Shown: positions 33,637 to 46,626 of the stretch, one piece after another
How the letters are laid out: every line of letters begins with the position of its first letter
How positions within the stretch are numbered: position 1 is the first letter of the stretch
Assembly: GCA_026122225.1 (NCBI GenBank)
Contig: JANEZZ010001960.1
Location: 62,001-126,000 of the forward strand
Direction of reading: 5' to 3'
Origin: Heloderma charlesbogerti
Taxonomy: Eukaryota > Chordata > Lepidosauria > Squamata > Helodermatidae
DNA: 64,000 nucleotides
Translations under genes and position numbers: made by a program
Notes under the pieces: model-generated
Database searches by the model: none
Seen by the model: the letters and a program-made list of their open reading frames with translations, nothing else
What the model was told of the DNA's origin: nothing

Positions 33637-34826
33637 TGTCACTTTCCTTCATCCTCTCCCTCTGCAATCAACACACTCCAAGAAACAAGGCTTCAAGCTA
33701 CACTTCTTTATTAGTTAATGACTAGCTTCTTTACAAATGCAGATTCTAGGAAACTCTCAGGCTGTAATGAAACAGCTAATCCACACATCTATGAATATCA
33801 ACAGAGGAGCCGAAGTGGAAGTTAGAGAAGTTGCCAGCAGTCTGGGCATGAACTCCTCGGCCAGACTTGCTGGCAGGGATGCCTCTCCCTTACAGTGGCT
33901 CTCTCCTACATTGGCTTCCATGAGTGGCCAACCTGGTGGAGCATCTGAGCCCTGCCTCTAACTTTTCCTGCTTCATTCTGCGACGGACCCTAGCATCCCT
34001 CGAGTCACTCCCCTCACTCTCCTCCTCCTCTGAAACCAGGGTTCTCAAGGTGGATGAAGGGTGGGGGAGCTGTTCAGGCTGAACCATCTGTGCGTCAAGG
34101 CCTTGGGAAGAAAGTCTTGCCATATCTGAGCTCACTAGGGAGGGTGCCTCCTCTTGTTCTGGCTGTTCCCCTTCTGAATCTAGGGATGGTGGAGAATTCC
34201 ACCGCGGATTTCAGTGAGGCCGAATACACTGGCATTCGGCCCCCTGAAACCCGTGGCGGAACGGCCTCCCCCCCCCCGCAGAATCCCCCCAGGACAAAGC
34301 TTACCGGGGGCAGATGTTCCAGTGGCGGCGGCTCTGGCGGCGGTTCTGGCGGCGGCGGCAGCTGGTGTCTTGGCCAGCTGCTGCAGCTGCCATTTGCATC
34401 CTGCCAGGCTGCCGTGATAGGCTACGTAAGTATTTACGTAGCCTATCACGGAAAGAGCAGCGGCGCAAACGGCGTAGCAGCCACCATTTGCGCCCCTGCT
34501 CTTTTCCATGATAGGCTACGTAAATACTTACATAGCCTATCACGGCAGCCTGGCAGGACACAAATGGCGGCCGCTATGGCAGCCGCCATTCTCATCCACA
34601 GCAGCCGGCTGTGGCTGGAACTCCGGCTGCGGACAGCCCTGGCCGGCGGCTCCATGGAGCTGCCGCAGAGCAGAGCTGGCCAGGGAGGATTCCAGGGGGA
34701 GGGACAGAGTGCCTCCCCCCCACTGCGAATCAAAGCTGCGAAAAGGTAAGTGACTTTCGTACATCCCTATCTGAATCTGAATCTGAGCTGCCAGACACCT
34801 CCACTTGCTCAGATTCATTCCTGACA
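33637..34826 (-). mobile_element. Solo LTR, same family as 24724, interrupted by hAT J
   Basis: In reverse complement it starts TGTCAGGAATGAATC (34826) and ends AAAGTGACA (33637). It is homologous to the LTR at 24724 over GAAGGGGAACAGCCAGAAC, GAGCTCAGATATGG and CTCGAGGGATGCTAG-type stretches. AATAAAG at about 33710 (rc) could be the poly(A) signal. Without hAT J it would be about 593 bp. The flanks GTAGG/TCAGG match poorly. Confidence 0.8.
34181..34769 (+). mobile_element. hAT-like foldback element J
   Basis: TAGGGATGGTGGAG (beta-like) to CATCCCTA (alpha), with exact 8-bp duplications TCTGAATC (34173-34180, 34770-34777). The related LTR at 24724 shows the empty site as GATCCAGA (rc TCTGGATC). 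Outward donors: GCTTAC at 34299-34304 (rc GTAAGC) and GTAAGT at 34746-34751. It is a short form with two GGCTACGTAA hairpins. Confidence 0.92.
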
Positions 34827-34969
34827 TCAGGAGTGACTAGGATCCAGGGAAAATGTGGAGAGAATGCACACCATGAAGTTAAAGAATGCCAGTCCTTGAA
34901 ATAAACAGGAAGAAGCCAGGATGAGCAAAAGAAAAAAAAAGGACACCTTTTTCCTTTCCCACTTTCCAG

Positions 34970-35787
34970 TAGGGATGTACGAAACCCCCCTTACCTGGCT
35001 CCGCCAGGTTCCACTCAGGGGGGAGGCACTCCGTCCCTCCCCCGGAATCCTGGCCGCCCGGCTCCATTCCACAGGAATTCCGCAGAGCCGCCGGCCAGCT
35101 CCGCCAGCAGCCGGACATCCGGCCGCTGGCTAGCAGGGACGCAAATGGCGGCGGCTGTAGCCGCTGCCATTTGCATCCCTGTATTCAGCCATGATAGGCT
35201 ACGTAAAGACTTACGTAGCCTATCACATCTGGGTTAAAAAAAAATACATGTACGCAAATGGCGGCAGCTACAGCCACTGCCATTTGTGTTCCCTATTTTT
35301 GGTTGTCTTAGTTTATGTAAATATTTACGTAGACTAAGACGGCGAAACTAAGGGGGAATGGACGCTATTTGCATTCCCCCTTAGTTTCGCCGTATTAGTC
35401 TATGTAAATATTTATGTAGACTAAGACAACCAAAAATAGAGAACGCAAATGGCGGCAGACATAGCCGCCGCCATTTGCGTACGCGTTTGTTTGTTTTTTT
35501 AACCCAGACATGATAGGCTACGTAAGTCTTTACGTAGCCTATCACGAATGGGGGGGGAAGACTGCAAATGGTGGCGGTGGCAGCCAGTCAGAAGACTGGC
35601 CGCCTCCGCCGCAGCCACCGCTGGAGCCGCCGCCATCCGGAACATTCACCCCAGGTAAGTCTCGCCCCGGGGGGGGATCCGTGGGGGGCAGGGGGGTGGC
35701 AGGCTGTTCCGCCACGGAGTTCAGGGGGCCGAATACACTGGCATTCGGCCTCACCGAGATCCGTGGCGGAATTCTCTGACATCCCTA
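34970..35787 (-). mobile_element. hAT-like foldback element K
   Basis: Alpha end left, beta end right. Duplications CTTTCCAG/CATTCCAG (7 of 8). Donors: left CAG|GTAAGG (rc, 34989-34994), right CAG|GTAAGT at 35655-35660. The beta-arm ATGGTGGCGG at about 35566 is open through the donor, in a different phase from D, E, M and T. Confidence 0.9.
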
Positions 35788-35837
35788 CATTCCAGAAACC
35801 TCCACCTTTCCTGCTATGTAACACTAATAAAACATTC

Positions 35838-36075
35838 AGGCTAGATCTACACTATTGCTTTATAGTGGTATTGAAGTGCACTGATAACAGTTGGGGCACA
35901 TTACACGTTCTATATACTGTTAACGTAGTGTTATTTCCTGCTTTTGATTCCACATTATCCAAACTACTGCAACAAATATCGTTGTGTGGCCTACAAGGTA
36001 TAAATGCACAAGCAGGATATAGTGTTACCATGCTGAGACCATAATGATATGATACAAAGTGTAGATCTGGCCCCA
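35838..36075. mobile_element. Candidate MITE (GGCTAGATCTACAC...GTGTAGATCTGGCC)
   Basis: The ends CTAGATCTACACTATTGC and ACAAAGTGTAGATCTGG are inverted. The middle is AT-rich without coding. A target duplication was not resolved. Confidence 0.65.
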
Positions 36076-36725
36076 GGTTCATGGCTGACAGCTGGCCCTG
36101 GCTGGAACCTGAGTTCTTTATCACTGCATTGTATAACCAGGAAAGGTTTCACAGGAGTGAAAAAAGGTCTCCCTCTTTGTCCTCTCTTGCCCGTCTCCCT
36201 CCAACAGACCCCAAACACTCCACACAAGTTCTAATTCCACCCTGGCTGGAGCCCTGAACAGGAGTACTCCTGTTAGGAGCCCCAGGATGAACCACAACTT
36301 GTGCTGTAGGTTCAGAAGAAGTGAACTACTGGGGATCATAAATCAAAGTATATAATGTACAAATAATGTTTTCAACACTAAATGTATATATTGTATGACT
36401 TTCAAATAACCAGAAGATAACAACAGGTGACATGCAACCCAGTGTATACGGACAAGGGCTCAAGATCTAAAGACAGCTGAAAGAAAGGCTAAGAATTACA
36501 GGGGCTTCACTTTAAGCAAGAGCCCAATTGGATGTAAAGTGTCAGCAATCCATATAAAATGCAAAGGCAATAAAATCCTGCAGATTGTCAGTGCTGGCTG
36601 AACTGAATCAATTCTCAGAGATTCAAAGCCAAATTCTATAATATTATACAAGATTCTGTTCGTATGTTTTCTTGCTGGAGAGGACCACCATGCATAGTGA
36701 AACGCGCACACGAGAGAGAGAGAGA

Positions 36726-36760
<35 letters not shown>

Positions 36761-39171
36761 AAATGACAGAAAAATGAATATTAGATGCACTGAGAATAGG
36801 GTAGGTTTATTTGTTGGATGGGTAGTTTTATACGTAGCAAAAAAGTCCCTGGATGGTCCCTATATATATCCCCTGAGTCTCTGAAGTATGAAATACTGCA
36901 AAATGTTTTTTTAACAGGGCTGTGCATAGGCTGTATGACAAAAAATAAATCAATTAAAATTCTACAGCAAAAAGAGCTGTGACCTTTGGGTGCTTCCAGA
37001 TGGAGGGCTCCTAGCACTAACAATCAAAAGCCATTGTGCAGCTCTTCTGTCTTTTTTCTTCCTTAACAGATTTTTTCCTGTTAATTAAAAAGACGGAAGA
37101 AGTGTTGGGGAAACATGGCAGGGCTACAAATTGAAGGCAACAACGTCTGGACCCACTGTAAAATTCTGTGAATAAAAGTGTCATCTGGAAGCACCCTAAA
37201 TAAATTATGCAAATAGAGCAAATTTGCATAACATTTTGCAGAGTTCTGCCATTTGCCTAGTTTTTGTTCTTTATGAGGAGGGGTCAGGAGCTCTGTGGGC
37301 ACTGAAGCCCCACTGTTGTAAGACTCATTCAGCACTATTTTGGCTTGTAAGATTAGAGCAGGCATTGCTCACACCTTCAGTGATATCTTTGCAGACAAGA
37401 GACCTCCTTTTTCTTTTTTTAAATGAGAGCTGACATAGTCAGGAAGCTGACTTCTGCACCTACTGCTGCCACATTCTATGTTTTTCCTCAGCTCCTGTGG
37501 AACTACAGCAAACACACAGCCCTTGATTATAACAATGGACAAAGCTAAATCTCAATTTACATAGGGCAGGGGATGTATTTCCAGTTTTCCATTGCTTGTA
37601 CACCTTGCCGTGATCCTAATCTTATCTAGCTTCGGTTTTTTCATTCTCTTTCTCCCATTTTTTGTGTGTGGTTATACTCTTATGATCCTTTGCCTTCTTC
37701 TCTAACATGTGGCTTGGTTGGCTTATCAGAAACATCTGGAACTCTTTCTCTGCAGGCTTCTTCATGTAGCGCATCAGTTCTCTGCTTGTGGCACAACCTG
37801 ACCTGGATTGCACAGGTTGATCTGGTCATAGTAGGTGCAGGGATTATCCTGCTTCACAGCTCAGACACAAGCTACAGGGCTTTTTCGTCTCTTCCTGCAC
37901 CTCAACAATTAGCATCTGGAAATGCTATCTCAAGCACTCTATCTTCATTTAAAAAAAATGAAATACTATAAAAACATCATCACTGCTGAATATTTTAATT
38001 TAACCTGTTCTAGTGAAATGTTTGTTTTTTAAAAGGTAGCTGCTATCTGTAGAATAGTTTTATGTGTATAAATGATTTGGGGAAAGACATTAAAATTAAC
38101 CTTTAGTACAGAGTCAGATATACAGCTGTGACTAGGAATGCTCTGTCCACAAAATCAAAACTACTCATGGACATAACCAAAGCACAGAAATGCTAAATTC
38201 CTTTTTTCAAAAGTCTGACATGGGGATTTTGCTTCTGATTGGCACTGGAAGGATTTATCTCAAGCCTCCTGTGCTTCATCAGTAAAGTGCATAAACAACA
38301 ACAGCACAATAGCGCCATTCACATTTTCCTATTCTAGCATGGCTACCAAGGCTGCAAATTTTCCTATTCTACCACAGCTACCAAGGCTGTAAATCAGCTA
38401 TCATAGAGAGCACCTGTAAAACTGGTTCAGGAGCCCTCTCTGATGAGTTAGATTAGTTTTCTGCTGTTTCAGATTATCACTTTAAGTAATGATGAGGTGC
38501 CCTGTTGTCATTTTGCTGGAAAAATCCATATTGATTGGTATCTATGAACAGAACACCCTTTATGTTGAAATTGTACTGGGAAAATGCACCAATGATGAAA
38601 AAAATGTAGATCTGTGTGTTGGATTGGGATGTTGTGTTGCAATGAGCTATCATTCATAATGGTCTCACATCATGATAAAATGTGGAGAGATGGATTTCTT
38701 ATGTGAACATGATGTTATGTGAGCAGCATCAAATGCCATTATATGCTTAGCTATTCACCACTTTACATGGAAATTATGAGTTCAAACTGCAGAGCTATTG
38801 CTTAGGAACATTTACATCAGTTTTTGCCACTAGGTTGTTGGGTTTAGAATTACTCTCATCATCATTATTACTATCACTGTTGTTGACAAATCCTAGCTAA
38901 TTTTTTCATTGAGTGAATTGAAATCTATTGCATTGTTTTGCTGTAGTCATCAAGTGAAGGGATTACCTTTTCTTCAATCTTTTGTATAATGTGTACCGAA
39001 AGATGTTTCCTCAGTGTGCACTGATGGCTAGAAGATGCTTGCTTAAATTAGCCTTGATAGCTTTGATGGCTGGTGGCTGTTATCTTACTGGATGCTCACC
39101 ACCTGCATAGGGGAGGGCTGGAGAGAAACAAGTTAGCAGTTGGGATGCAGCCAATGGAGGAGATAACCATC
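36076..39171. other. Longest stretch without recognisable repeats or genes
   Basis: (GA)n lies at about 36710-36757. The rest is AT-rich with short open frames only. I see no splice-flanked exon, hairpin RNA or repeat family. A conserved non-coding element could be hidden here, but sequence alone does not show it. Confidence 0.5.
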
Positions 39172-39551
39172 TGAGTTTACAGGCTGGTCAGCTTCACATC
39201 TGTTCTGGATAAATTGGTTGCAAGCATTATTAAAGATAAAATTAGTAAGCACATAGAAGGACAAGCCCTGCTGAAAAAGAGTCATCATGGCTTCTGCAAA
39301 GGTGAGTCCTGTCTCAATAAATTTTTAGAGTTCTTTGAGAGTGTCAATAGACATTGTAGGCAGTGGTGACCTGATAGACCTTGTTTCCTTGGACTTCCAA
39401 AAGGCTTTTGACAAAATCCCTCACCAACAACTACTGAGCCAACTCAGCTGTCATGGAATAAGACGAGAGATCCTCTTATGGGCCAGGTACTGGTTAAAGA
39501 ACAGAAAGTAAAGAGTAGGTATAAATGGTAAATTCTCCCAATGGAGGGAAG

Positions 39552-40437
39552 TAGGGATGTACGAAAGTTACGCCATGGATCTCAGGGAGGCCGAATGCCA
39601 GTGCATTCGGCCCCCCGAAATCGGTGGCGGAATGGCCCGCCACCCCCCCCGCCACCCCCGGGATGGGACTTACCTTGGGCGGAACTTCCTGGCGGCGGCG
39701 GCTCCGGCAGCGGTTCAGCGGCGGCAGCCCGTCTTCCGACCGGCTGCCACCGCCGCCATTTCCAGGTTTTAAAAAAAAAAAGGGATAGGCTATGTAAAGA
39801 TTTACGTAGCCTATCACGGCTAGATTTTAAAAAAACACCCTGATAGGCTACATAAATGTTTACGTAGCCTATCATGGCTGACTTAAAACAAAAAACAAAA
39901 AAACTGCGCGTACGCAAACATAAACGTAAACATTTATGTAGACTAAGATGGCGAAAATAAGGGGAATGCAAATAGCGTAGACGCTACGCTATTTGCGTTC
40001 CCCTTATTTTCTCCGTCTTAGTCAATGTAAATGTTTACGTAGACTAAGACATGCCAAAATAAAGAACGCAAATGGCGGCGGCCATGGCCACTGCCATTTG
40101 CGTACGTGCGTTTTTTGGGGTTTTTTTTAAATCAGCCATGATAGGCTACGTAAACATTTATGTAGCCTATCACGGCTGACTGCAGGGATGCAAACGGCGG
40201 AGGCTATGGCCGCCGCCATTTGCATCCCTGCTAGCCAGCAGCCGGATGTCCAGCTGCTGGTGGAGCCGGCCGGTGGCTCCACAGAATCACTGCAGAGCGG
40301 AGCCAGCCGGCCTGGATTCCAGGGGGGAGGAACAGAGTGGCTCCCCCCCGGCCAGGATTCCGGGGGGAGGGACGGAACACCTCCCCCCCAACATCAACAT
40401 AATCCGCGGAAAGGTAAGTCACTTTCGTACATCCCTA
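39552..40437 (+). mobile_element. hAT-like foldback element L
   Basis: Beta end to alpha end, with exact 8-bp duplications GAGGGAAG (39544-39551, 40438-40445). Outward donors: ACTTAC at 39668-39673 and GTAAGT at 40414-40419. It lies between RT motifs A and B of the CR1 copy. The beta-arm ATG frame (minus) has an early stop. AAGATGGCG (39948) resembles a YY1 site. Confidence 0.93.
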
Positions 40438-41319
40438 GAGGGAAGTGGGGGTCCCACAGGGATCTGCATTGTCATCAACACTTTTCAAGTTGTTCATAAA
40501 TGATCTGGAATTAGGAGTGAACAGTGAAGAGGCCAAGTTTGCCGATGACACCAAATTATGTAGTGTGGTTAAAACATAAAGGGATTGTGAAGAGGTCCAA
40601 AAGGGTCTCTCCCAACTGGAAGAATGGGCAGCCCAAATGGCAAATGTGATTTAATGTAAGCAAGTGTAAAGTGATGCATGTTGGGGCAAAAAAAACCCAA
40701 CTTCAAGTATAACCTGATGGGATCTGAGCTAACAGTAACCAACCAAGAAAGGGATCAGGGGTGGGGGGGAGCTTGATGAAAATGACAACCCAGTGTGCAG
40801 CTGCTGTAAAAAAAGGCAAACACCATGTTAGGCATACTTAGAAAATGAACTGAGAATAAAACTGCCAATATCATACTGCCCTTATACAAATCTATGGTGC
40901 GACCACACTTGGAATACTGTGTCCAGTTATGGTCACCACACCTAAAAAGGGATATTGTAGAGTTGGAAAAAGTGAAGAAAAGGGCAACTAAAATAATCAA
41001 GGACCATCTCCCCGAAGGTTGCAACAGCTGGGATTGTTTAGCCTGGAAAAAAGGAGGGTAAGGGGAGACATGATAGAGGTGTACAAAATTATGCACGGTG
41101 TGGAGAATGTGGATGGGGAGACAATTTTCTCCATCTCCCAAAATACTAGAACCCAGGGTCATCCCATGAAGCTGATCAGTGGGAGATTCAGGACAGTTAA
41201 AAGGATGTACTTCACATAGCACAGAGTAAAACTATGGAATTCCCTACCACAAGATGTAGCGACGGCCACCAACATGGATGGCTTTAAAAGGGATTAGACA
41301 AATTCCTGGAGGAGAAGGC

Positions 41320-42312
41320 TAGGGATGTACGAAAGGTACTTACCTTTCGCAGATTATGTTTATGGTTGGGGGGGAGGCATTCCGTCCCTCCCCCAGAATC
41401 CTCAGTGGGGGGGAGGTGCTCCGTTCCTCCCCCCCCCTGGAATCCTGGCCGGCCGGCTGTGCTCCACAGCAATTCTGCGGAGCCGCCAGCTGGCTAGCAG
41501 GGGTGCAAATGGCGGCGGCCGTAGCAGCCGCCGTTTGCATCCCTGCAGTCAGCCGTGATAGGCTACATAAATGTTTACCTAGCCTATCACGGCTGACTTA
41601 AAAAAAAAAAAAAAGCAATGCACATATGCAAATGGCGGCAGCCACGGCAGCCGCCATTTGCATTCCTTATTTTGGCACGTCTTAGTCTACATAAACATTT
41701 AGGTAGACTAAGACGGCGAAAATAAGGGGAACGCAAATAGCGTAGACGCTATGCTATTTGTGTTCCCCTTATTTTCGCCGTCTTAGTCTACGTAAATGTT
41801 TACGTAGACTAAGACATACCAAAATAAGGAACACAAATGGCGGTGGCCGTGCCCACCGCCATTTGCGTATGTGCGTTGCTTTTTTTTTTTTAAGTCAGCC
41901 GTGATAGGCTACGTAAACGTGATAGGCTACATAGGCCACCATTTGCATACGCACGTTGTTGTTGTTTTGTTTTAAGTCAGACATGATAGGCTACGTAAAC
42001 ATTTACGTAGCCTATCACTTTTTTAAAAAAAACCTAGCCGACATAGGCTACGTAAATCTTTACGTAGCCTATCACGTTTTGTTTTGTTTTTTAACTGGAA
42101 ATGGCGGCAGCAGCCGGTCGGAAGACCGGCCGCCACAGCTGCCGAACCACCGCTGGAGCCTCCATCGGAGCCTCCGCCGCCAGGAAGATCCGCCCAAGGT
42201 AAGTCTCATCCCGGGGGGGGGGGGCAGGCCGTTCCACCACCAATTTCGGGGGGCCGAATGCGCTGGCATTCGGCCTCCCCGAGATCCGTGGCGGAATTTT
42301 CGTACATCCCTA
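41320..42312 (-). mobile_element. hAT-like foldback element M
   Basis: Alpha end to beta end, with exact 8-bp duplications GAGAAGGC (41312-41319, 42313-42320). Outward donors: ACTTAC at 41338-41343 and CCCAAG|GTAAGT at 42199-42204. A rearrangement at about 41895-41960 duplicates part of a hairpin (GTGATAGGCTACGTAAAC joined to GTGATAGGCTACATAGG). The beta-arm ATGGCGGC at about 42102 is open to the donor. Confidence 0.92.
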
Positions 42313-42540
42313 GAGAAGGCAATCAATGGCTACTAGTCCTGATGGCTATGTGCTGCCTCCAGCACCAGAGGCAGTATGCCTATATACACCAGTTGCAGGG
42401 GAACATGGGCAGGAGGGTGCTGCTGCACTCATGTCCTGCTTGTAGGTTCCTGGTCAACAGCAGTTTGGCCTCTGTGTGAACAGAATGCTGGACTAGATGG
42501 ACCCTTGGTCTGATCCAGAAAGGCTTTTATGTTCTTATGA

Positions 42541-43105
42541 GTTTTGCAACTGGCTGGCATGATGCTGTCTATTTGTTTGCAGGGGGTGGGATACTGCTGG
42601 TTTGCTTTTGGGGAAACCAATGCAAGTTTAAATACTACCATGGTATGGGAACCTGCCTCTTCAATTTGTGCATTTATAAATAATCAGACATTACAGAAAC
42701 ATTGTGAGTCCCTACTACTTTAGTTACAAAGAAGATGACCCTGTAAATGACTGCCCTGAAACATTCTACCCTAAAGGGAGGTGGGAAGTGCAAAACAATG
42801 TTTACCTCATCCTTATTGGAGAAGACTATCATGTACCATTTCTTAGAGTCATTCACAAAATATTAAAGCAAACGTGTGTAGCACTGCCACTTTCCCAACA
42901 AATATACATTTTTTCATGGAAATCAAATCAATAGCAGCCAGCATGCAAGCACCAACATGACTCATTTGAACACATAAGTGCAGCCCATCAATCAACCACA
43001 AATCCACAGAGGTTTGTTCCTGGCATCCCAACCCCACCACTCATTCATTGAGAAAAAAGGGGTTTGGTGACCTTCACAAAGTTTCCAATCTAGTCAAATA
43101 CATGT
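42541..43105. other. Unassigned intergenic sequence
   Basis: No recognisable gene or repeat. Confidence 0.5.
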
Positions 43106-43113
43106 CTCTGCAC

Positions 43114-43688
43114 TAGGGATGGGTGGATTACTTACCCCGTTCTGGTCTGGGATGTCGCAGTGGGGGGGAGGCAATCTGTCCCTCCCCCCAGAATCCTCCC
43201 CAGCTGGCTCCACTCAGCAGTGAATCCGCGCAGCTGCAGGCCGGGCCTAGCCACAGCCAGACTTCCGTCCGTCGCTGGGCTGTGGCCGCAAATGGTGTCC
43301 GGCGTAGCAGGCACCATTTGCGTCCCTGCGTTAGCCATGATAGGCTATGTGTATATTTATGTAGCCTATCATGGCAAAGAGTAGCTACGCAAATGGTGTA
43401 GTGGCCGCCATTTGCGTCCCTGCTCTTTGCTGTGATAGGCTACGTAAATACTTATGTAGCCTATCACGGCTAAAGTAGGGAGGCAAATGGCGGCCACAGA
43501 CCGGGGCAGCCATTCACAGCCGCAGACTGGGGCAGCGGATGGACTGGACTGGCCGACGCCAGGTAGGGTCCGTCCTGGGAAAATTTTGCGGGGTGGCAGG
43601 GGGGAGTGCTCCATTCCGCCATGGACTCCAGGGGTTCTTTAGAATCTGGTGTCAGTGGAGTCCATGGCAGAATTCTCTAACATCCCTA
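43114..43688 (-). mobile_element. hAT-like foldback element N (diverged ends)
   Basis: TAGGGATGGGTGGATTAC to CATCCCTA. The flanks CTCTGCAC and CTCCGTGCAC agree only if the right copy gained two bases. The left donor is ACTTAC at 43130-43135. The right has decayed to GTAGGG near 43563. The central block is short: two GGCTAYGTRWATA hairpins. Confidence 0.78.
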
Positions 43689-43747
43689 CTCCGTGCACTA
43701 TTTTTATATGTGATGTATGCTCCTCCTGACACAAGCTGCATCTCATA

Positions 43748-44605
43748 TAGGGATGGCGGAGAATTTCTCCCCGAAACTTCGGGGGGCCGAGCGCCAACGT
43801 GTTCGGCCCCCCGAACAAGTTTCGGGGAGAAATTCTCCGCCCCCCCACCCCCTGCACCCCCCCTCCGGGACGGGACTTACCTTTGCCGAATGTCCCTCCC
43901 GGCGGCGGGTCCGGCCGGCGGTTCAGCGGGTGTTCGTGCGGGGCGGGAGCGGCAGCCGGTCTTTTGACCGGCTGCTGCCGCCGCCATTGCAATAAAAGAA
44001 AAAAAACAAAAACGCCCCCATGATAGGCTACGTGACGATTAACGTAGCCTATCACGGCTAGATCTGCAAAGTCATCCGTGATAGGCTACGTTAATCGTCA
44101 CGTAGCCTATCACGGGTGACTTAAAAAAAAAAAAAACGCGTCCGGATAATGGCGGCCCCCATAGGGAGCCGCCTTTCCCGTTCCTTATTTGGTCGCTGTA
44201 GTCTACGTAAATGTTTACGTAGACTACAGCGACCAAATAAGGAACGCGAATGGCGGCTACCTATGGGGGCCGCCATTTGCGTACGTGCTTTTTTTTTTTT
44301 AAAGTCACCCGTGATAGGCTACGTGACGATTAACGTAGCCTATCACGGCTGACTTTGCAGATCTATCCGTGATAGGCTACGTTAATCGTCACGTAGCCTA
44401 TCACGGGGGCGGGTTTGTTTGTTTTTTTAAACTTCGGAGTTCGCGGCCGGGTGAGGCGGGAAGCCTCCTCCCCGGCCTGAATTTCGGCCGGGCGAGGCGG
44501 GAAGCCTCCCCCCCCGGCCTGAACTTCGTGGGGGGAGCAGCGAAGCGCCTCCCCCCCACCGCGAACAAGCTTCGAGGACAGGTAAGTGACTTTCGTCCAC
44601 CCCTA
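43748..44605 (+). mobile_element. hAT-like foldback element O (gamma subtype)
   Basis: TAGGGATGGCGGAG to CACCCCTA. Duplications ATCTCATA/ATCTCTTA (7 of 8). Donors: ACTTAC at 43875-43880 and GTAAGT at 44582-44587. Very similar to B throughout, with the same inner hairpin bases GTGACGATTAACG and mirror-image GTTAATCGTCAC. It looks the youngest subtype here. Confidence 0.9.
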
Positions 44606-44613
44606 ATCTCTTA

Positions 44614-45011
44614 GCATCTCTTCTTAAACAAGCTTCCTTACATATCTCTAATACTGCTAGTAAAACAAATTAGACTTGGAACCTGAATGTATGTTGGCAT
44701 GTATGCATTAAGCAAACCCAAGACTCTTCATGTTTTTCCTCTCTCCTGCTTTTTGAGAAAGGGAAGGGAAGCAGGCAGCACACCTGGAACCTCTGAAAGC
44801 TGAAATCAATCTATTTATACTTGTGTGAGGCTCTGGAGGGGCAAAACCCCAATCCTAAATACATTGGGTGTATGTGCCAGATCTTCAGTGGTCCAAACTC
44901 CATCACTATTGTTATCAGATTTTACCTCATCTCTACTGACAAGGAATCTAGTCCAACTCCATAGGGTGGCCATGAGTCCTCTATTTCAAGAGCTGCCCAA
45001 GGACTGTCCTC
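44614..45011. other. Unassigned sequence beside a CR1 break
   Basis: Nothing recognisable. The CR1 copy to the right loses its 3' end at about 45012. Confidence 0.5.
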
Positions 45012-46108
45012 ATAGGGCTTTGTTTCTAGTCCCCTGATCATCTTTGCTGCCTTCCTCTGAACCCTCTCCAGTTTGTCTGCATCCTTCTTAAAATGTGATG
45101 CCCAGAACTGGATACAGTACTCCAGATGAGGCCTAACCAGTGCTGAGTAGAGGGGAACTAGTACTTCCCAGGATTTGGAAGCTATGCATCTATTAATGCA
45201 GCCCAAAATAGCATTTGCCTTTTTTGCAGCCATGTCACATTGTTGGCTCATATTCAGCTTGTGATTGACAACAATTCCAAGATCCTTCTCACTTGTAGTG
45301 TTTTGAGCCACGTATTGCCCATCTTGTAATTGTGCATTTGGTTTCTTTTTCTTAGGTGAAGAACTTGGCATTTATCCCTATTAAATTTCATTCTGTTGTT
45401 TTGTTTTCTGCCCAGTGCTCCAGTCTATCAAGGTCACTTTGAATTTTGTTTCTGTCTTCCAAAGTATTAGCTATCTTGCCCAATTTTGTGTCATCTGCAA
45501 ATTTGATCAGCATTCCCTGCACCTCCTCCTCTAAGTCATTAATAAAAATGTTGAAGAGCACCGGGCCCAGGACTGAGCTCTGTGGTACCCCACTCGATAC
45601 CTCTCCCATTTGAGAAGATCCCATTGATAAGCACTCTTTGAGTCCGATTCTGTAGCCAACTGTGGATCCACCTGATTGTTGTTTCATCTAGCCCACTTTG
45701 AGCTAGTTTGCTCATCAGGATATCATGGGACACTTTGTCGAAAGCTTTCCTGACGTTGAGGTATATTATGTCCACAGCATTCCCACAGTCCACAAGGGAG
45801 GTTACTTGATCAAAAAATGAGATCAGATTCGTCTGGCAGGATTTGTTCTTGACAAATCCATGTTGGCTTCGAGTAATCACTGCATTGTTTTCAAGGTGCT
45901 TCCAGATGGATTGCTTTATCATCTGTTCCAGAATTTTCCCAGGGATTGATGTCAGACTGACTGATCTGTAGTTCCCAGGTTCCTCCTTTTTACCCTTTTT
46001 GAAAATAGGGACAACATTAGCCCTCCTCCAGTCATCTGGCACTTCACCCATCCTCCATGATTTCTCAAAGAGAATAGACAGCGGTTCTGAGAGTTCTTCT
46101 GCCAGTTC
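45012..46108 (-). pseudogene. CR1 ORF2, reverse transcriptase C-terminal part
   Basis: 45539-46108 encodes RRANVVPIFKKGKKEEPGNY and a motif A in the form IYLNVRKAFDKVSHD. The expected catalytic Asp before the KAFD block is Asn. Motif B appears as GVPQSSVLGP (Gly to Ser), and motif C as FADDTKLG (45388-45687). 44922-45371 adds SEKDLGIVVNHKLNMS and ALVRPHLEYC. Frames are broken near 45690 and 45380. The 3' end is cut off after KPYE. Confidence 0.86.
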
Positions 46109-46626
46109 TAGGGATGTACGAAACCACTTACCTGTTTTGTAAGTGGCATCTGCAGTGGGGGGGGAGGTGCTCCATCCCTCCCCCAGAATCCTCCCCGGCC
46201 AGCTCCACTCCGTGGCAACTCCACAGAGCTGCCGGCCGGGTGCATCCACAGCTGGACATCCGGCTGCAGCAGGTCTGTGGACGCAAATGGCGGCCGGCGT
46301 AGCGGCCACCATTTGCGTCCCTTCGCTGAGCTGTGATAGGCTACTTAAATATTTACATAGCCTATCATGGCTCAGCGAAGGGACACAGATGGCGGCTGGT
46401 GTAGTGGCAGCCGCAGCCCAGCAACGGCCGGAGCCGCCGCCGCCACTGGAGCTGCCGCCAGAGCCACCACTGCTGGAGCTGCAGCCGCAGCCAGGTAAGC
46501 TCCATTCCGAGGGGCTTCCGCGGGGTGGTGGGGCGGGTTGCTCCATTCTGCCACGGATTCTGGGGGGCCGAATTCACTGGAATTCGGCCTCCCTGGGATC
46601 CATGGTGGAATTCTCTGGCATCCCTA
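46109..46626 (-). mobile_element. hAT-like foldback element P (short)
   Basis: Alpha end to beta end. Duplications GCCAGTTC/GCCAATTC (7 of 8). Donors: ACTTAC at 46126-46131 and CAG|GTAAGC at 46495-46500. It has one central GGCTACTTAAATATTTACATAG hairpin. It lies between the linker and RT fingers of the CR1 ORF2. Confidence 0.92.

Larger units (their letters stand above)
39172..42540 (+). mobile_element. CR1 LINE (RT to 3' end), interrupted by hAT L and M
   Basis: CR1 sequence is at 39172-39551, 40438-41319 and 42313-42540. It contains RT motif A (SLDFQKAFDKIPHQQL near 39388), motif B (GVPQGSALSS near 40447), motif C (FADDTKLCS near 40538) and the C-terminal GDMIEVYKIMHGV near 41069. The 3' end is GGTCTGATCCAGAAAGGC...TTATGA. 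It is 5' truncated with frameshifts and non-functional. Confidence 0.88.

Noticed and set aside
36076..39171. Possible host exons in the repeat-poor stretch
   Set aside because: Only short open frames, with no convincing splice-flanked or domain-bearing segment.
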